This document shows positions 9,426 to 18,846 of a stretch of DNA of 64,000 nt, one piece after another. Position 1 is the first letter of the stretch, and every line of letters starts with the position of its first letter. The stretch lies in contig NZ_CP011047.1 of NCBI RefSeq assembly GCF_000982825.1, positions 248,001 to 312,000 on the forward strand, read 5' to 3'. A program made the position numbers and the translations under genes. The notes beneath the pieces are model-generated. The model made no database searches. It saw only the letters and a program-made list of their open reading frames with translations, and was not told where the DNA came from. The DNA comes from Cronobacter sakazakii. Lineage in GTDB: Bacteria; Pseudomonadota; Gammaproteobacteria; Enterobacterales; Enterobacteriaceae.

Positions 9426-9923
9426 TTACGCCGTGGCTTTCTGTTTAGAAGGCAGGAAGCCTTCCAGCACCACTAACGCCGCGCCGATACAAATGGCGGT
9501 ATCGGCCAGATTGAACGTCGCGAAGTGCCAGTCGCCGACATAGAAGTCGATCATATCGACCACGAAGCCGTGCCACAGACGGTCAAACAGATTGCCCAGC
9601 GCGCCGCCAATAATCAGCGCGTAAGCAATGTTGTTGAGCTTCTGACTCGCCTTCGCGCGATACATCATGACCACCAGCAGCACGCAGATACCGATAGCGA
9701 TACCGGCGAAGAACCAGCGCTGCCAGCCGCCTTTGTCCGCGAGGAAGCTGAACGCCGCGCCGTAGTTGCGCGCATAATGCAGATTGAGCGACGGGAACAG
9801 CGAGACGGTTTCCCCCAGCGCGAAATGCTGGAGGATTAACGCCTTGCTACCCAGATCGACAATCAGCACGACCACTACCAGCCACAGCCAGCGCAGACCG
9901 GTTGAAAGAATCGGTTTACTCAT
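9426..9923 (-). CDS. lspA: Lipoprotein signal peptidase LspA
   Basis: 165 residues, the aspartyl protease that removes signal peptides from prolipoproteins in the inner membrane. Four transmembrane segments are visible. The two catalytic aspartates lie in GGALGNLFDR and the later FNLADTAICIG motif. The start codon shares one base with the ileS stop, giving tight coupling in the ileS-lspA pair. Confidence 0.96.
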   Translation of the reverse strand: MSKPILSTGLRWLWLVVVVLIVDLGSKALILQHFALGETVSLFPSLNLHYARNYGAAFSFLADKGGWQRWFFAGIAIGICVLLVVMMYRAKASQKLNNIAYALIIGGALGNLFDRLWHGFVVDMIDFYVGDWHFATFNLADTAICIGAALVVLEGFLPSKQKATA

Positions 9924-12739
9924 CAGGCAAACTTACGTTTTTCGCCGTCACCGGCGACGTTGCTGACACAGCGACCGCAGATTTCTGCGTGTTCCGCCAC
10001 CTTGCCGATATCGGTGGTGTAGTGCCAGCAGCGCGGGCACTTCTCCCCTTCGGCTTTTGCGAGCGCCACTTTCAGCCCTTTGAGCAGTTCGCTCTGCTGG
10101 GCATCCGCGGCAGCGCTGGCATAATCCTCAACCTTCGCCTGCGAGGTCAACAGGACAAATCGCAATTCCTCGCCAAGCGCGGTGAGTTTCGCCGCCAGCT
10201 CCGGCTCCGCGTACAGGGTAACCGCCGCTTCCAGCGAGCCGCCGACTTTCTTATCGGCACGCGCCTGCTCAATCACCTTGTTCACTTCGCCGCGCACTTT
10301 CAGCAGCGCGTCCCAGTAAGCGTCGTTCATCGCTTCGGTATCGGCAAGGCCAAACAGGCCGTCGTACCATTCACCGGTAAAGACATACTTCTCGCGCTCG
10401 CCCGGCAGGTAGCCCCACACTTCATCTGCAGTGAAGGAGAGGATCGGCGCCATCCAGCGCACCAGCGCTTCACTGATGTGATAAAGCGCGGTCTGGCAGC
10501 TGCGGCGCGCCACGCTGTCAGCTTTCGCGGTGTACTGACGGTCTTTGATGATATCGAGATAGAACGAGCCCATTTCGATGGAGCAGAAGCGCATCAGGCG
10601 CTGCACCACTTCGTGGAAATCGTACGCTTCATACGCTTTTACGATATCGTCCTGCGCGGCTTTCGCGCAGCCGACCGCCCAGCGATCCAGCACGACCATC
10701 TCTTCCGGTTTCACCATGTCTTTCGCCGGATCGAAACCGTTCAGGTTCGCCAGCAGGAAGCGCGCGGTGTTACGGATACGGCGATACGCATCGGCGGCGC
10801 GTTTTAAGATCTCGTCAGAGACTGCCATCTCGCCGGTGTAGTCGGTGGATGCCACCCACAGACGCAGAATATCCGCGCCCAGTTTGTTCATCACATCCTG
10901 CGGAGAGACCGTATTGCCGATGGATTTCGACATCTTGCGGCCCTGGCCGTCAACGGTGAAACCGTGGGTCAGTACCTGGCGATATGGCGCTTTGCCTTTC
11001 ATCGCGGTGGAGATCATCAGCGAGGACATAAACCAGCCGCGATGCTGGTCAGAGCCTTCGAGATACATATCCGCCGCATGGCCTGAGAATTCCGGGCGCA
11101 CGTCAACCACAGATGAGTGGGTAGAGCCGGAGTCGAACCATACATCCAGCGTATCCGGCACTTTTTCATAGACATCGGCGTCATCGCCCATGATGTCGCG
11201 CGGGTCGAGATCCCACCACGCCTGGATGCCGTCCTGCTCAACGCGTTTTGCCACTTCTTCCATCAGCTCCAGCGTGCGCGGGTGCAGCTCCTGCGTCTCT
11301 TTATGGACGAACAGAGACATCGGCACGCCCCAGGTACGCTGACGGGAGATACACCAGTCCGGGCGGTTGGCGACCATCGACTCGATACGCGCCTGACCCC
11401 AGTCCGGGATCCACTGCACACCTTTGATCTCTTTGAGCGACTGCGCGCGCAGGCCTTTTTGATCCATGCTGACGAACCACTGCGGCGTGGCGCGGAAGAT
11501 GATCGGCGTTTTATGACGCCAGCAGCACGGATAGCTGTGCAGCAGCTTCGCGACGTTCAGCAGCGCGCCTTTTTCACGCAGCAGTTCAACAATCTGATCG
11601 TTCGCTTTGAAGACGTTAACGCCATCCAGACCCGGATACGTGCCCGGCAGGTACGCGCCGTCTGGACCGACCGGATTGGCAATCTCCAGACTATATTTCT
11701 GGCTGATGGTGTAGTCGTCCGGGCCGTGGCCGCCTGCGGTATGCACCGCACCGGTACCGGCGTCGAGCGTCACGTGCTCGCCGAGAATAGCCGGAACGTC
11801 AAAGCCCATGAACGGGTGCGTAAAGCGCATCAGCTCAAGCTGCGCGCCTTTGGTTTCGCCAAGCACGGTGTAATCGGCGACGTTGATGCGCTTCATCACG
11901 CTCTCAAGCAGGTCTTTCGCCACGATCAGCGCCTGGCCTTCGATCTGCACCAGCACATAGTCGATTTCAGCGTGCAGAGAGATAGCGCGGTTCGCCGGCA
12001 GCGTCCACGGCGTGGTGGTCCAGATAACCAGCGATACCGGGCCGTTGACGTTCTGCGCGCCAAACTTCGCCGCGACCGCCGCCGCGTCTACCGCGTTAAA
12101 GGCAACATCAATAGAAGGCGACGTTTTGTCGTAATACTCCACTTCCGCCTCGGCGAGCGCGGAGCGGCAGTCGACGCACCAGTGTACCGGCTTCGCGCCT
12201 TTGTGCAGATGGCCGTTGCCGATGATTTTACCGAGCGCGCGAATGATGTTGGCTTCGGTGTTGAAATCCATGGTCAGGTACGGGTGCGACCAGTCGCCGA
12301 GCACGCCCAGACGGATAAAGTCTTTACGCTGGCCGTCAACCTGAGTGGCTGCGTATTCACGGCATTTGGCGCGGAATTCGGCCGCGGTGAATTTCTCACC
12401 CGGCTTGCCAAACTCTTGCTCCACTTTCAGTTCGATCGGCAGACCGTGGCAGTCCCAGCCCGGCACGTACGGAGAGTCATAACCGGCAAGCCCTTTGGAC
12501 TTCACGATAATGTCTTTCAGAATCTTGTTAACCGAGTGACCAATATGAATGCTGCCATTCGCATAAGGAGGGCCGTCATGCAGAATGAAGGTTTTTTTGC
12601 CTTTTTTGGCTGCACGGATGATGCCGTAGAGGTCATCATCGGTCCAACGCGCCAGCATTCCCGGTTCGCGCTTGGCGAGATCGCCGCGCATCGGGAACCC
12701 TGTTTCCGGCAAATTCAGGGTTGATTTATAGTCACTCAT
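9923..12739 (-). CDS. ileS: Isoleucyl-tRNA synthetase IleS
   Basis: 938 residues, a class I synthetase that charges tRNA(Ile). It has the HIGH motif as GSIHIGHS near residue 60, the KMSKS motif as GRKMSKSIGN around residue 600, a CP1 editing domain with the TTPWTLPAN threonine-rich element, and a C-terminal zinc finger (CPRCWHY...CGRC). Length matches E. coli. It is preceded by ribF and followed by lspA in one operon. Confidence 0.98.
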   Translation of the reverse strand: MSDYKSTLNLPETGFPMRGDLAKREPGMLARWTDDDLYGIIRAAKKGKKTFILHDGPPYANGSIHIGHSVNKILKDIIVKSKGLAGYDSPYVPGWDCHGLPIELKVEQEFGKPGEKFTAAEFRAKCREYAATQVDGQRKDFIRLGVLGDWSHPYLTMDFNTEANIIRALGKIIGNGHLHKGAKPVHWCVDCRSALAEAEVEYYDKTSPSIDVAFNAVDAAAVAAKFGAQNVNGPVSLVIWTTTPWTLPANRAISLHAEIDYVLVQIEGQALIVAKDLLESVMKRINVADYTVLGETKGAQLELMRFTHPFMGFDVPAILGEHVTLDAGTGAVHTAGGHGPDDYTISQKYSLEIANPVGPDGAYLPGTYPGLDGVNVFKANDQIVELLREKGALLNVAKLLHSYPCCWRHKTPIIFRATPQWFVSMDQKGLRAQSLKEIKGVQWIPDWGQARIESMVANRPDWCISRQRTWGVPMSLFVHKETQELHPRTLELMEEVAKRVEQDGIQAWWDLDPRDIMGDDADVYEKVPDTLDVWFDSGSTHSSVVDVRPEFSGHAADMYLEGSDQHRGWFMSSLMISTAMKGKAPYRQVLTHGFTVDGQGRKMSKSIGNTVSPQDVMNKLGADILRLWVASTDYTGEMAVSDEILKRAADAYRRIRNTARFLLANLNGFDPAKDMVKPEEMVVLDRWAVGCAKAAQDDIVKAYEAYDFHEVVQRLMRFCSIEMGSFYLDIIKDRQYTAKADSVARRSCQTALYHISEALVRWMAPILSFTADEVWGYLPGEREKYVFTGEWYDGLFGLADTEAMNDAYWDALLKVRGEVNKVIEQARADKKVGGSLEAAVTLYAEPELAAKLTALGEELRFVLLTSQAKVEDYASAAADAQQSELLKGLKVALAKAEGEKCPRCWHYTTDIGKVAEHAEICGRCVSNVAGDGEKRKFA

Positions 12740-12787
12740 CAGATTCTCGGTTCCGTATTTCGGTTTGATAATTAGCCGATTCAGGCG

Positions 12788-13726
12788 TTACGCCGGTGTC
12801 GGTAGCCCAAAAAAGTCGCGGGCGGTGATCACGTCTCTGGCGATTTGCGCCTTGAGTTCATCAAGCGAGGCAAACCGCTGTTCATTGCGTATTTTTTTAC
12901 GCAGCACTACATCTATATGGCGGCCGTAGAGGTCGATTGCAACGTCCAGCAAGTGAACTTCCAGCTGCTGGCGCAGGCCGGCCACCGTCGGGCGGGTGCC
13001 GATATTGGCGACGCCGGGCAGCGGTTTGTCGCTGATGCCCAGCACCTCCACCGCATAAACGCCCTTAACGGGCGAAACCTGACGGCGCAGCGGTAAATTC
13101 GCCGTCGGGAAACCTATGGTGCGTCCGAGCGCGTCGCCGTGAACCACACGCCCGGAGATGGCGAATGGCCGTCCGAGCAGGTTTTCTGCGAGGCTTAAGT
13201 CATCCTGCGCGAGCGCCTGGCGTACAGCGGTGCTGCTGATGCGCACGCCCTCTTCGCAAAACGTTTGCGTGCTGGTGACTTCAAAACCATATTCGCGCCC
13301 GGCTTTCTGTAATAACAAGAAATCCCCTTCGCGACCAGCGCCAAAGCGGAAATCGTCACCGGTTGCCAGGAATTTCACGCCGAGGCGCTCGACCAGCAGA
13401 TCGCTGACGAAATTCTGAGCCGTCAGCGCGGCAAAGCGGCGGTCAAAACGAATGCACAGCACGTAATCCACGCCGCAACGGGCGAGGTAGCGCAGCTTTT
13501 CGCGCAGCCGGGTAAGCCGTGCAGGCGCTTTATCGGCCGCGAAAAGTTCAAGCGGCTGCGGCTCGAAAATCATGACCATAACGGGCAGGCCGCGTTCGCG
13601 CCCTTGCGCGCATAGCCCGGCAAGCAAAGCCTGGTGCCCACGATGCACGCCATCGAAATTGCCGATGGTCAGCACGCAACCGTGATGCTCAGAGGTGAGA
13701 TTATGTATGCCGCGTATCAGCTTCAT
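12788..13726 (-). CDS. ribF: Bifunctional riboflavin kinase / FAD synthetase RibF
   Basis: 312 residues. The N-terminal nucleotidyltransferase domain (GNFDGVHRGHQ near residue 25, the FMN adenylylation site) is followed by the riboflavin kinase domain (GRTIGFPTANL around 200). It makes FMN and FAD from riboflavin. It is the first gene of the ileS operon and has a clear promoter just upstream. Confidence 0.96.
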   Translation of the reverse strand: MKLIRGIHNLTSEHHGCVLTIGNFDGVHRGHQALLAGLCAQGRERGLPVMVMIFEPQPLELFAADKAPARLTRLREKLRYLARCGVDYVLCIRFDRRFAALTAQNFVSDLLVERLGVKFLATGDDFRFGAGREGDFLLLQKAGREYGFEVTSTQTFCEEGVRISSTAVRQALAQDDLSLAENLLGRPFAISGRVVHGDALGRTIGFPTANLPLRRQVSPVKGVYAVEVLGISDKPLPGVANIGTRPTVAGLRQQLEVHLLDVAIDLYGRHIDVVLRKKIRNEQRFASLDELKAQIARDVITARDFFGLPTPA

Positions 13727-13745
13727 GACTGGCTCAGAACAGTGA

Positions 13746-13794
13746 AAATCGTCGGATTATACCTTGTACAGCCTATAAGGTTAACCGACGATTT
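13746..13794 (-). promoter_or_regulatory. ribF promoter framed by a perfect 10-bp inverted repeat
   Basis: On the minus strand TTAACC (13779-13784) and TATAAT (13756-13761) are separated by 17 bases: a good sigma-70 promoter. AAATCGTCGG (13746-13755) and its exact inverse CCGACGATTT (13785-13794) abut the -10 and -35 hexamers on the outside. The symmetry looks like an operator; no known regulator is recognised. Confidence 0.65.
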
Positions 13795-13901
13795 GGCCCT
13801 GTCAGCCATAAACTGGCAACGATTTCATCGCGCTGCGTCAGGGTTTCGCACTGAACGCGAATTTTGTCCCACAAAGACTGTATTCGCACGAGGCAAGCTG
13901 G

Positions 13902-13951
13902 TAGAATCTTGCGCCATCACTACGTAACGAGCGCCGCATAACAACGGCGCT
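13902..13951 (+). promoter_or_regulatory. Possible rpsT P1 -10 and intervening hairpin
   Basis: TAGAAT (13902-13907) is a plausible -10 for the upstream rpsT promoter, though no good -35 is seen. Downstream, AGCGCCG (13930-13936) pairs with CGGCGCT (13945-13951), followed by TATTT; this could weaken P1 transcripts before P2. Confidence 0.4.
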
Positions 13952-13967
13952 TATTTGCACAAATCCA

Positions 13968-13996
13968 TTGACAAAAGAAGGCTGAAAGGGCATATT
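13968..13996 (+). promoter_or_regulatory. rpsT P2 promoter
   Basis: TTGACA (13968-13973), a 17-base spacer and CATATT (13991-13996) match the layout of the strong growth-rate-controlled rpsT P2 promoter of E. coli, which I recall as nearly identical here. Confidence 0.8.
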
Positions 13997-14043
13997 CCTC
14001 GGCCTTTGAATTGTCCACATAGATCATATTTGGGAGTTGGACC

Positions 14044-14307
14044 TTGGCTAATATCAAATCAGCTAAGAAGCGTGCCGTTCAGTCTGAAAAGGCCCGTAAG
14101 CACAACGCAAGCCGTCGCTCTATGATGCGTACTTTCGTTAAGAAAGTGTACGCAGCGATTGAAGCTGGCGACAAAGCTGCTGCACAGAAAGCATTTAACG
14201 AAATGCAACCAATCGTGGATCGTCAGGCTGCTAAAGGTCTGATCCACAAAAACAAAGCTGCTCGTCATAAAGCTAACCTGGCTGCACAGATCAGCAAACT
14301 GGCTTAA
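14044..14307 (+). CDS. rpsT: 30S ribosomal protein S20
   Basis: 87 residues, very basic and alanine/lysine rich, binding the 5' domain of 16S rRNA. The start codon is TTG (14044), as in E. coli, where the weak codon is part of autogenous translational control by S20. The GGGAG-type ribosome binding site precedes it. Codon use is strongly biased, as expected for a highly expressed gene. It is transcribed away from ribF. Confidence 0.98.
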   Translation: MANIKSAKKRAVQSEKARKHNASRRSMMRTFVKKVYAAIEAGDKAAAQKAFNEMQPIVDRQAAKGLIHKNKAARHKANLAAQISKLA

Positions 14308-14343
14308 TCGCCATTCGCTGTCGCTTGTTGCAAGCAGCTTGTT

Positions 14344-14372
14344 AAAAAAACCCGCTTATGCGGGTTTTTTTA
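14344..14372. terminator. Bidirectional terminator between rpsT and nhaR
   Basis: AAAACCCGC TTAT GCGGGTTTT with A-runs on one side and T-runs on the other serves rpsT on the plus strand and nhaR on the minus strand. Confidence 0.9.
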
Positions 14373-14383
14373 TGCCTGCTGAT

Positions 14384-15280
14384 TTATTTTGGCGGCACAA
14401 ACAGCGCCGAATAGTCACGATTGCAGATGCGCTGCACCGCCGGATGCTGAATCATTCGCTCTGCGAAAATCGCGTGATACTCCTCCATCACGTTATCCAT
14501 GCGCCCTATCTCCACAATATTCTCATCCTCGTAAAAATCGTGCGCGTAGAGACTTGGCGCGACAAAAACAGCATTGTGCGCCGCGCCGAAGGCTTTCATC
14601 AGCGCCGCGTCGTCAAACTCGCCGAGAATTTCCACCTTCAGACCCTGCGAGTGGATCCAGTTCAGTAATTTACGCCCAAGCATGGAACGACGCCCGGGTA
14701 TCAGTAACCGGCGCTCTTCAAGACACGCCGGGAACGGCTTTGCCGGCGCCGGACTCTGACACCAGAAGCTCACGCTGCACTCGCCAATTTTGACGGAAAA
14801 CAGGCCCGCCTGCTGCGTGGAGTCGATGGGGCAATCGGAGATAATCATATCGAGCTTATGCTGGCTCAGTTGCTCAAGCAGCATCTCGTGCGTCGATTCA
14901 AAACAGCGCAGGTGGATTTGCTCATCTTCCACCACCGCCGCGTCGAGCACGCCGCTGACCAGCCTTTTCGAAAGGGCGTCCGCCACGCCGACATCAAACA
15001 ATAAGTGAGATTCTTTGCGATAGTTGATGATGTCCAGCATCTCCTGGCTTAGGGTGAACATGCGGTCGGCATAACGAAACACCAGTTGCCCCAGCTCGCT
15101 CGGCTCAAGCCCTCTTCCCTTACGCTTAAACAGTTTGCCCTGTAGCCTCTCCTCCAGCGCTTTTATCTGTCCGGTAATGGTTTGCGGCGTAAGGTAGAGC
15201 GCCTCGGCTGCACCGACGACCGAGCCCTCCTTACAAACCTGCCAGAAGTAATATAAGTGGTTGTAATTGATATGAGACAT
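14384..15280 (-). CDS. nhaR: LysR-family activator of nhaA, NhaR
   Basis: 298 residues. N-terminal winged helix (NHLYYFWQVCKEGSVVGAAE at residues 6-25) and a LysR effector domain. NhaR is a sodium-responsive activator of the antiporter gene nhaA directly upstream, and in E. coli also acts on biofilm genes. Order nhaA-nhaR-rpsT matches E. coli, without the IS1 copy present there. Confidence 0.95.
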   Translation of the reverse strand: MSHINYNHLYYFWQVCKEGSVVGAAEALYLTPQTITGQIKALEERLQGKLFKRKGRGLEPSELGQLVFRYADRMFTLSQEMLDIINYRKESHLLFDVGVADALSKRLVSGVLDAAVVEDEQIHLRCFESTHEMLLEQLSQHKLDMIISDCPIDSTQQAGLFSVKIGECSVSFWCQSPAPAKPFPACLEERRLLIPGRRSMLGRKLLNWIHSQGLKVEILGEFDDAALMKAFGAAHNAVFVAPSLYAHDFYEDENIVEIGRMDNVMEEYHAIFAERMIQHPAVQRICNRDYSALFVPPK

Positions 15281-15309
15281 AAGCGCGTTCTCTGTGGAGT
15301 CCCTGAGGC

Positions 15310-15336
15310 AAAGCGGCCTTCACTCCGAAAGGCCGC
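15310..15336 (-). terminator. Hairpin between nhaA and nhaR
   Basis: GCGGCCTT (15313-15320) pairs with AAGGCCGC (15329-15336); on the minus strand it is followed by only TTT, so it may be a partial terminator or an mRNA-stabilising hairpin lowering nhaR expression relative to nhaA. Confidence 0.45.
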
Positions 15337-15351
15337 ATGATAAACCAGACG

Positions 15352-16524
15352 TTAAGGTGCCCGTGATAAATGGCTGCGCAGGAGCGCATAGCCGATGACC
15401 GCAGCCAGTAATGAACCGACCAGAATGCCAAGCTTAGCCCAGGTCACCAGGGCTGCGTCGACATCACCAAAAGCCAGCGACGCGATGAAAATGGACATCG
15501 TAAAGCCGATACCACACAGCACGCCGACGGCCAGAATCGTCTTCTGGCTGACGCCCGGCGGGAGTGTTGCCCACTTAAGCTTTACCGCCAACGCGCAGAA
15601 CAGGCTGATGCCGAGCGGCTTACCGATAAACAAACCGGCGATAATGCCAAGCGGCAGCAGCGACGTCAGGCCCGCCAGCGTGACGCCATCCAGCGAAACG
15701 CCTGCGTTCGCGAACGCAAACAGCGGCAGGATGAGAAAACCCACCCACGGGTGTAGCGCATGCTCAAGCGTGCCTGCGGGCGAATGTCCCTTCTGCGCTT
15801 TAAGCGGTACGAAAAAGCCGATAATGACGCCCGCAAGCGTGGCATGGACACCCGATTTCAGCACCGCCGTCCAGAGCACGACGCCCACCAGAATATAAAC
15901 CCCGACGCGGCGCACGTTGCAGAGATTAAGCACTGCCAGTACAGCGATAGCGCCAACTGCCACCATCAGCGACACCATCGACAGCGAACTGGTATAGAAC
16001 AGCGCAATAATCACAATCGCGCCGAGATCGTCGATGATAGCCAGCGCCATCAGGAAAATTTTCAGCGCGGGCGGCACACGGTTACCGAGCAGCGCCAGAA
16101 TCCCCAGGGCGAACGCGATATCCGTCGCCGCCGGAATAGCCCAGCCCGCGCGGGTTATCGGATCCTGAAAATTGAACGCCAGATAGAGCGCGGCAGGCAA
16201 CACCATCCCGCCCAGCGCGGCAATCACCGGCAGCGACGCCTGTCGACGGCTGGCGAGCGAGCCCTGTACCAGCTCACGCTTCACCTCAAGCCCCACCAAC
16301 AGGAAGAACACGGCCATCAGCGCGTCGTTCACCCATAGCAGCATGTTCTTTTTAATCTCCAGCGCCCCGAATTTTAATTCTACCGGCGTACTGAGAAAGC
16401 CGGTGTAGAGCTCTTGAGTGGCGTTGAGGTTTGCCAGAAGCATGGCCAGCGCGGCGGCGGCGATCAGCACAATGCCGCCTGCTGCGTCACTTTTAAAGAA
16501 ACGTTCTACTTTTTTTATCATCAT
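15352..16524 (-). CDS. nhaA: Na+/H+ antiporter NhaA
   Basis: 390 residues, a 12-helix inner-membrane antiporter exchanging Na+ or Li+ for protons. The paired aspartates essential for ion binding are present in LAIIDDLGAIV, and the discontinuous helix segment LVGLEVKRELVQG near the N terminus is conserved. Regulated by NhaR downstream. The 234 bases upstream separate it from the chitinase module. Confidence 0.97.
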   Translation of the reverse strand: MMIKKVERFFKSDAAGGIVLIAAAALAMLLANLNATQELYTGFLSTPVELKFGALEIKKNMLLWVNDALMAVFFLLVGLEVKRELVQGSLASRRQASLPVIAALGGMVLPAALYLAFNFQDPITRAGWAIPAATDIAFALGILALLGNRVPPALKIFLMALAIIDDLGAIVIIALFYTSSLSMVSLMVAVGAIAVLAVLNLCNVRRVGVYILVGVVLWTAVLKSGVHATLAGVIIGFFVPLKAQKGHSPAGTLEHALHPWVGFLILPLFAFANAGVSLDGVTLAGLTSLLPLGIIAGLFIGKPLGISLFCALAVKLKWATLPPGVSQKTILAVGVLCGIGFTMSIFIASLAFGDVDAALVTWAKLGILVGSLLAAVIGYALLRSHLSRAP

Positions 16525-16671
16525 TGTCTACCCAGAATTATAGAGTCACGTATTCACTGACTTACACCAGGTATAAGGATAGCGGCCTTTATCCATCGGA
16601 AAAGCAGTTTATTCTGGGCATACAGATCGTTTAAAACGAATTATTGGAAATGACATCGGGTAAATGGCAGG

Positions 16672-16703
16672 CAAAAAAAGCCCCGGTAATCCATCCCCGG
16701 GAC
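16672..16703 (-). terminator. Terminator after the chitinase gene
   Basis: On the minus strand GTCCCGG pairs with CCGGGGC (one G-U pair) and is followed by seven T. It lies 56 bases past the chitinase stop. Confidence 0.7.
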
Positions 16704-16758
16704 CAGAGGTCCGCTCAAACACGGGCAGAGCGGCAAATATCATCGTGACGTTGACGAC

Positions 16759-18846
16759 TCAATAGGTTCCGATATCTGTCCAGACCTGATAAGGCCCGCT
16801 GTTGAGATCGGGCTGCTCGCCCTGCGAATACCAGTTCACCTGATAGTTGTGGCCTTTCCAGCTGACTTTCTCGAAAGATCCCCATTTCGCCCCGTAAATC
16901 GTGCCGGCATCCCAGAGCGGATACGGCGCGCTGCCGGTATCCGGGGTCGGGGTGGGCGTCGGAGTGGGGGTCGGGTCCGGTGTCGGCTCAGGCGTCGGTT
17001 GTGGCACCGGAGTGTCGCCGCCCGCAGGTGCATTACCCGGCACGGCAGTGACAACAAAGCGCTGCTGTGACGAAGGCTCATTTTTGGTGTCGCGGACAAA
17101 CAGCGTGAACTGGTAATCGGTGCTCTGGGTAACAACAGGCACGTCAAACTCAATCACGGCGGCGCTCTTATCCGCGACGGTAATCGTCGCTGGCACGCCC
17201 CAGCTAAAGCTCAGCGCATCGTTGTCGTCATCATGCGACGCCTCGCCGGAGAGCTGAATACGCGAACCGCCGACCACCCGCAACTGGATAGCCGCCACGG
17301 GCGCATGGTTGACTGTCGGTTGCGGCTCGCTATCACCGCCGCTGTTATCCGGCTCAGCAACATTGATGCCTTCGAAGTAGAACGGCTTCATATCGATGGT
17401 CTGGGTGTCGATTTCATAACCCAACCCTTCACGTGCGGCATTCACCAGCACGCCGTTATCCTGGTCAATCGTCCAGGTAAATAACCCGCCGAGGTTACGC
17501 GACGCGGCATACTGGCCTTTCGCTTTTACCGAGCGCGGCGTGTCGAGCGACATAAACAGTTTGCTTTGCGGGTTATAGAGATAATCCGCGTTAGCGACTT
17601 TATCGGTATAGACGTTAAAGCCGTTGCGCCCTTTCTGGTTTTCCAGATCCAGATAGTTATAAATGGTGTCGTACCATTCGGTACTCCCGGATTCAAAACT
17701 CCCGGTCGTGGTGCCGTTGCCCGGAGAATAAGACCCTTTCAGCGGGGAGAAACTTTCAATCACCGCATTGCGGGCGTTACGGGTATAGCCTGCATAGCCA
17801 ATGTTGATACGATCGGACGGGAAGCCTTCGGCAATCAGATAATCCACAACCGCCTCAATACTCCAGCCACCCGCGGTGAGCGGCGTCAGGTTGGTGTGGT
17901 GTGTCAGCGTATCCGCCCACGGGGTGCCGAAGAAGTCATAGGTCATGACGTTAATGGCGTAGAGACCCGCGTCCAGCAGCGCTTTGACATTGGAATACTC
18001 AAGCGTAGAGACAACCGCTGAGCTGGCGATCGAGATTTTCACATCGCTGCGCCCTGCCGCGCTGAGCTGCTTTTTCATCTCAGCGATAAGCAACGCGTAA
18101 TTCGCGCCATCTTCCGGGCCATGCGGGTTGCCGTTGCCTTCGGCGTTTGGATATTCCCAGTCGATATCCACTTCGCTAAACATCGGGAATTGTTTGAACA
18201 GCTTCACCACGCCGGCGGCGAACGTTTTGCGCGATGAGTCGGTTTTCGACATCTCGTGGAAACCGTTACTCATGGTCCAGCCACCGATACTCATCGACAA
18301 CACCAGGGTATGTCCCTGCTGTTTCGCTTTTTGCTGGAGATCGCGCAGGCCGCCCAGCAGCCCTTTGGTTGTCGCCTGGGTTACCGTGGCCGGGTCGATA
18401 TCCCAGCCGCTGGTGGTGTGGCCGCAGTTTTCATAAGACTGAAAATCCCCCCACGGATCGAGGAAAGTGGGTTCGTTGGTGTTTTTGTTGGTCTGGCGAG
18501 CCGCGTTTTCAATGGTGTATTGCTTTTCGCCTTTATCGCCAACAATACCGAGGAAACCAAAAACGATTTTGTCATACGCAGTAGGCGAGACCTTCGCCAG
18601 ATCATAGCCGCGACCCCGGTTAGCGGGGCTGTCATCACCCTGCAGGCGTCCATCATATTGCGACCAGTCAGTATAATAACCAAATACTTTTGGTTTATTA
18701 GCAGCCTTATATTTGTTATATACCGGTTTCGCCACGCGGGCTGAAGTATAACTGTATTTTTCAGTTTCGCTTGCTGGATTAAAACCATCGGCAGCATTAC
18801 TGGTTTCTGTCAGGCTATCGCCCTGAATTAATTTACTTGTAGCCAT
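16759..18846 (-). CDS. chiA: Multidomain GH18 chitinase without a signal peptide
   Basis: 695 residues. A GH18 domain (about 50-480) has SIGGW and the catalytic DxxDxDxE motif EVDIDWEYP with acid E231. A PKD-like domain (about 505-605), a Pro-Thr repeat linker (about 608-635) and a C-terminal type 3 chitin-binding domain (YPLWDAGTIYGAKW) follow. It hydrolyses chitin or related GlcNAc polymers. The N terminus is polar, with no Sec or Tat signal, although carbohydrate-binding modules imply an extracellular enzyme. The adjacent holin/muramidase genes offer an export route. The FGYYTDWSQYDGRL region resembles chitinases of Yersinia and Photorhabdus Tc complexes and, from memory, Salmonella STM0018. 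GAAGGAAAA precedes the ATG. Confidence 0.9.
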   Translation of the reverse strand: MATSKLIQGDSLTETSNAADGFNPASETEKYSYTSARVAKPVYNKYKAANKPKVFGYYTDWSQYDGRLQGDDSPANRGRGYDLAKVSPTAYDKIVFGFLGIVGDKGEKQYTIENAARQTNKNTNEPTFLDPWGDFQSYENCGHTTSGWDIDPATVTQATTKGLLGGLRDLQQKAKQQGHTLVLSMSIGGWTMSNGFHEMSKTDSSRKTFAAGVVKLFKQFPMFSEVDIDWEYPNAEGNGNPHGPEDGANYALLIAEMKKQLSAAGRSDVKISIASSAVVSTLEYSNVKALLDAGLYAINVMTYDFFGTPWADTLTHHTNLTPLTAGGWSIEAVVDYLIAEGFPSDRINIGYAGYTRNARNAVIESFSPLKGSYSPGNGTTTGSFESGSTEWYDTIYNYLDLENQKGRNGFNVYTDKVANADYLYNPQSKLFMSLDTPRSVKAKGQYAASRNLGGLFTWTIDQDNGVLVNAAREGLGYEIDTQTIDMKPFYFEGINVAEPDNSGGDSEPQPTVNHAPVAAIQLRVVGGSRIQLSGEASHDDDNDALSFSWGVPATITVADKSAAVIEFDVPVVTQSTDYQFTLFVRDTKNEPSSQQRFVVTAVPGNAPAGGDTPVPQPTPEPTPDPTPTPTPTPTPDTGSAPYPLWDAGTIYGAKWGSFEKVSWKGHNYQVNWYSQGEQPDLNSGPYQVWTDIGTY

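Noticed and set aside
11117..12724. 535-codon open frame opposite ileS
   Set aside because: Shadow of ileS; Arg/His-rich composition typical of antisense frames.
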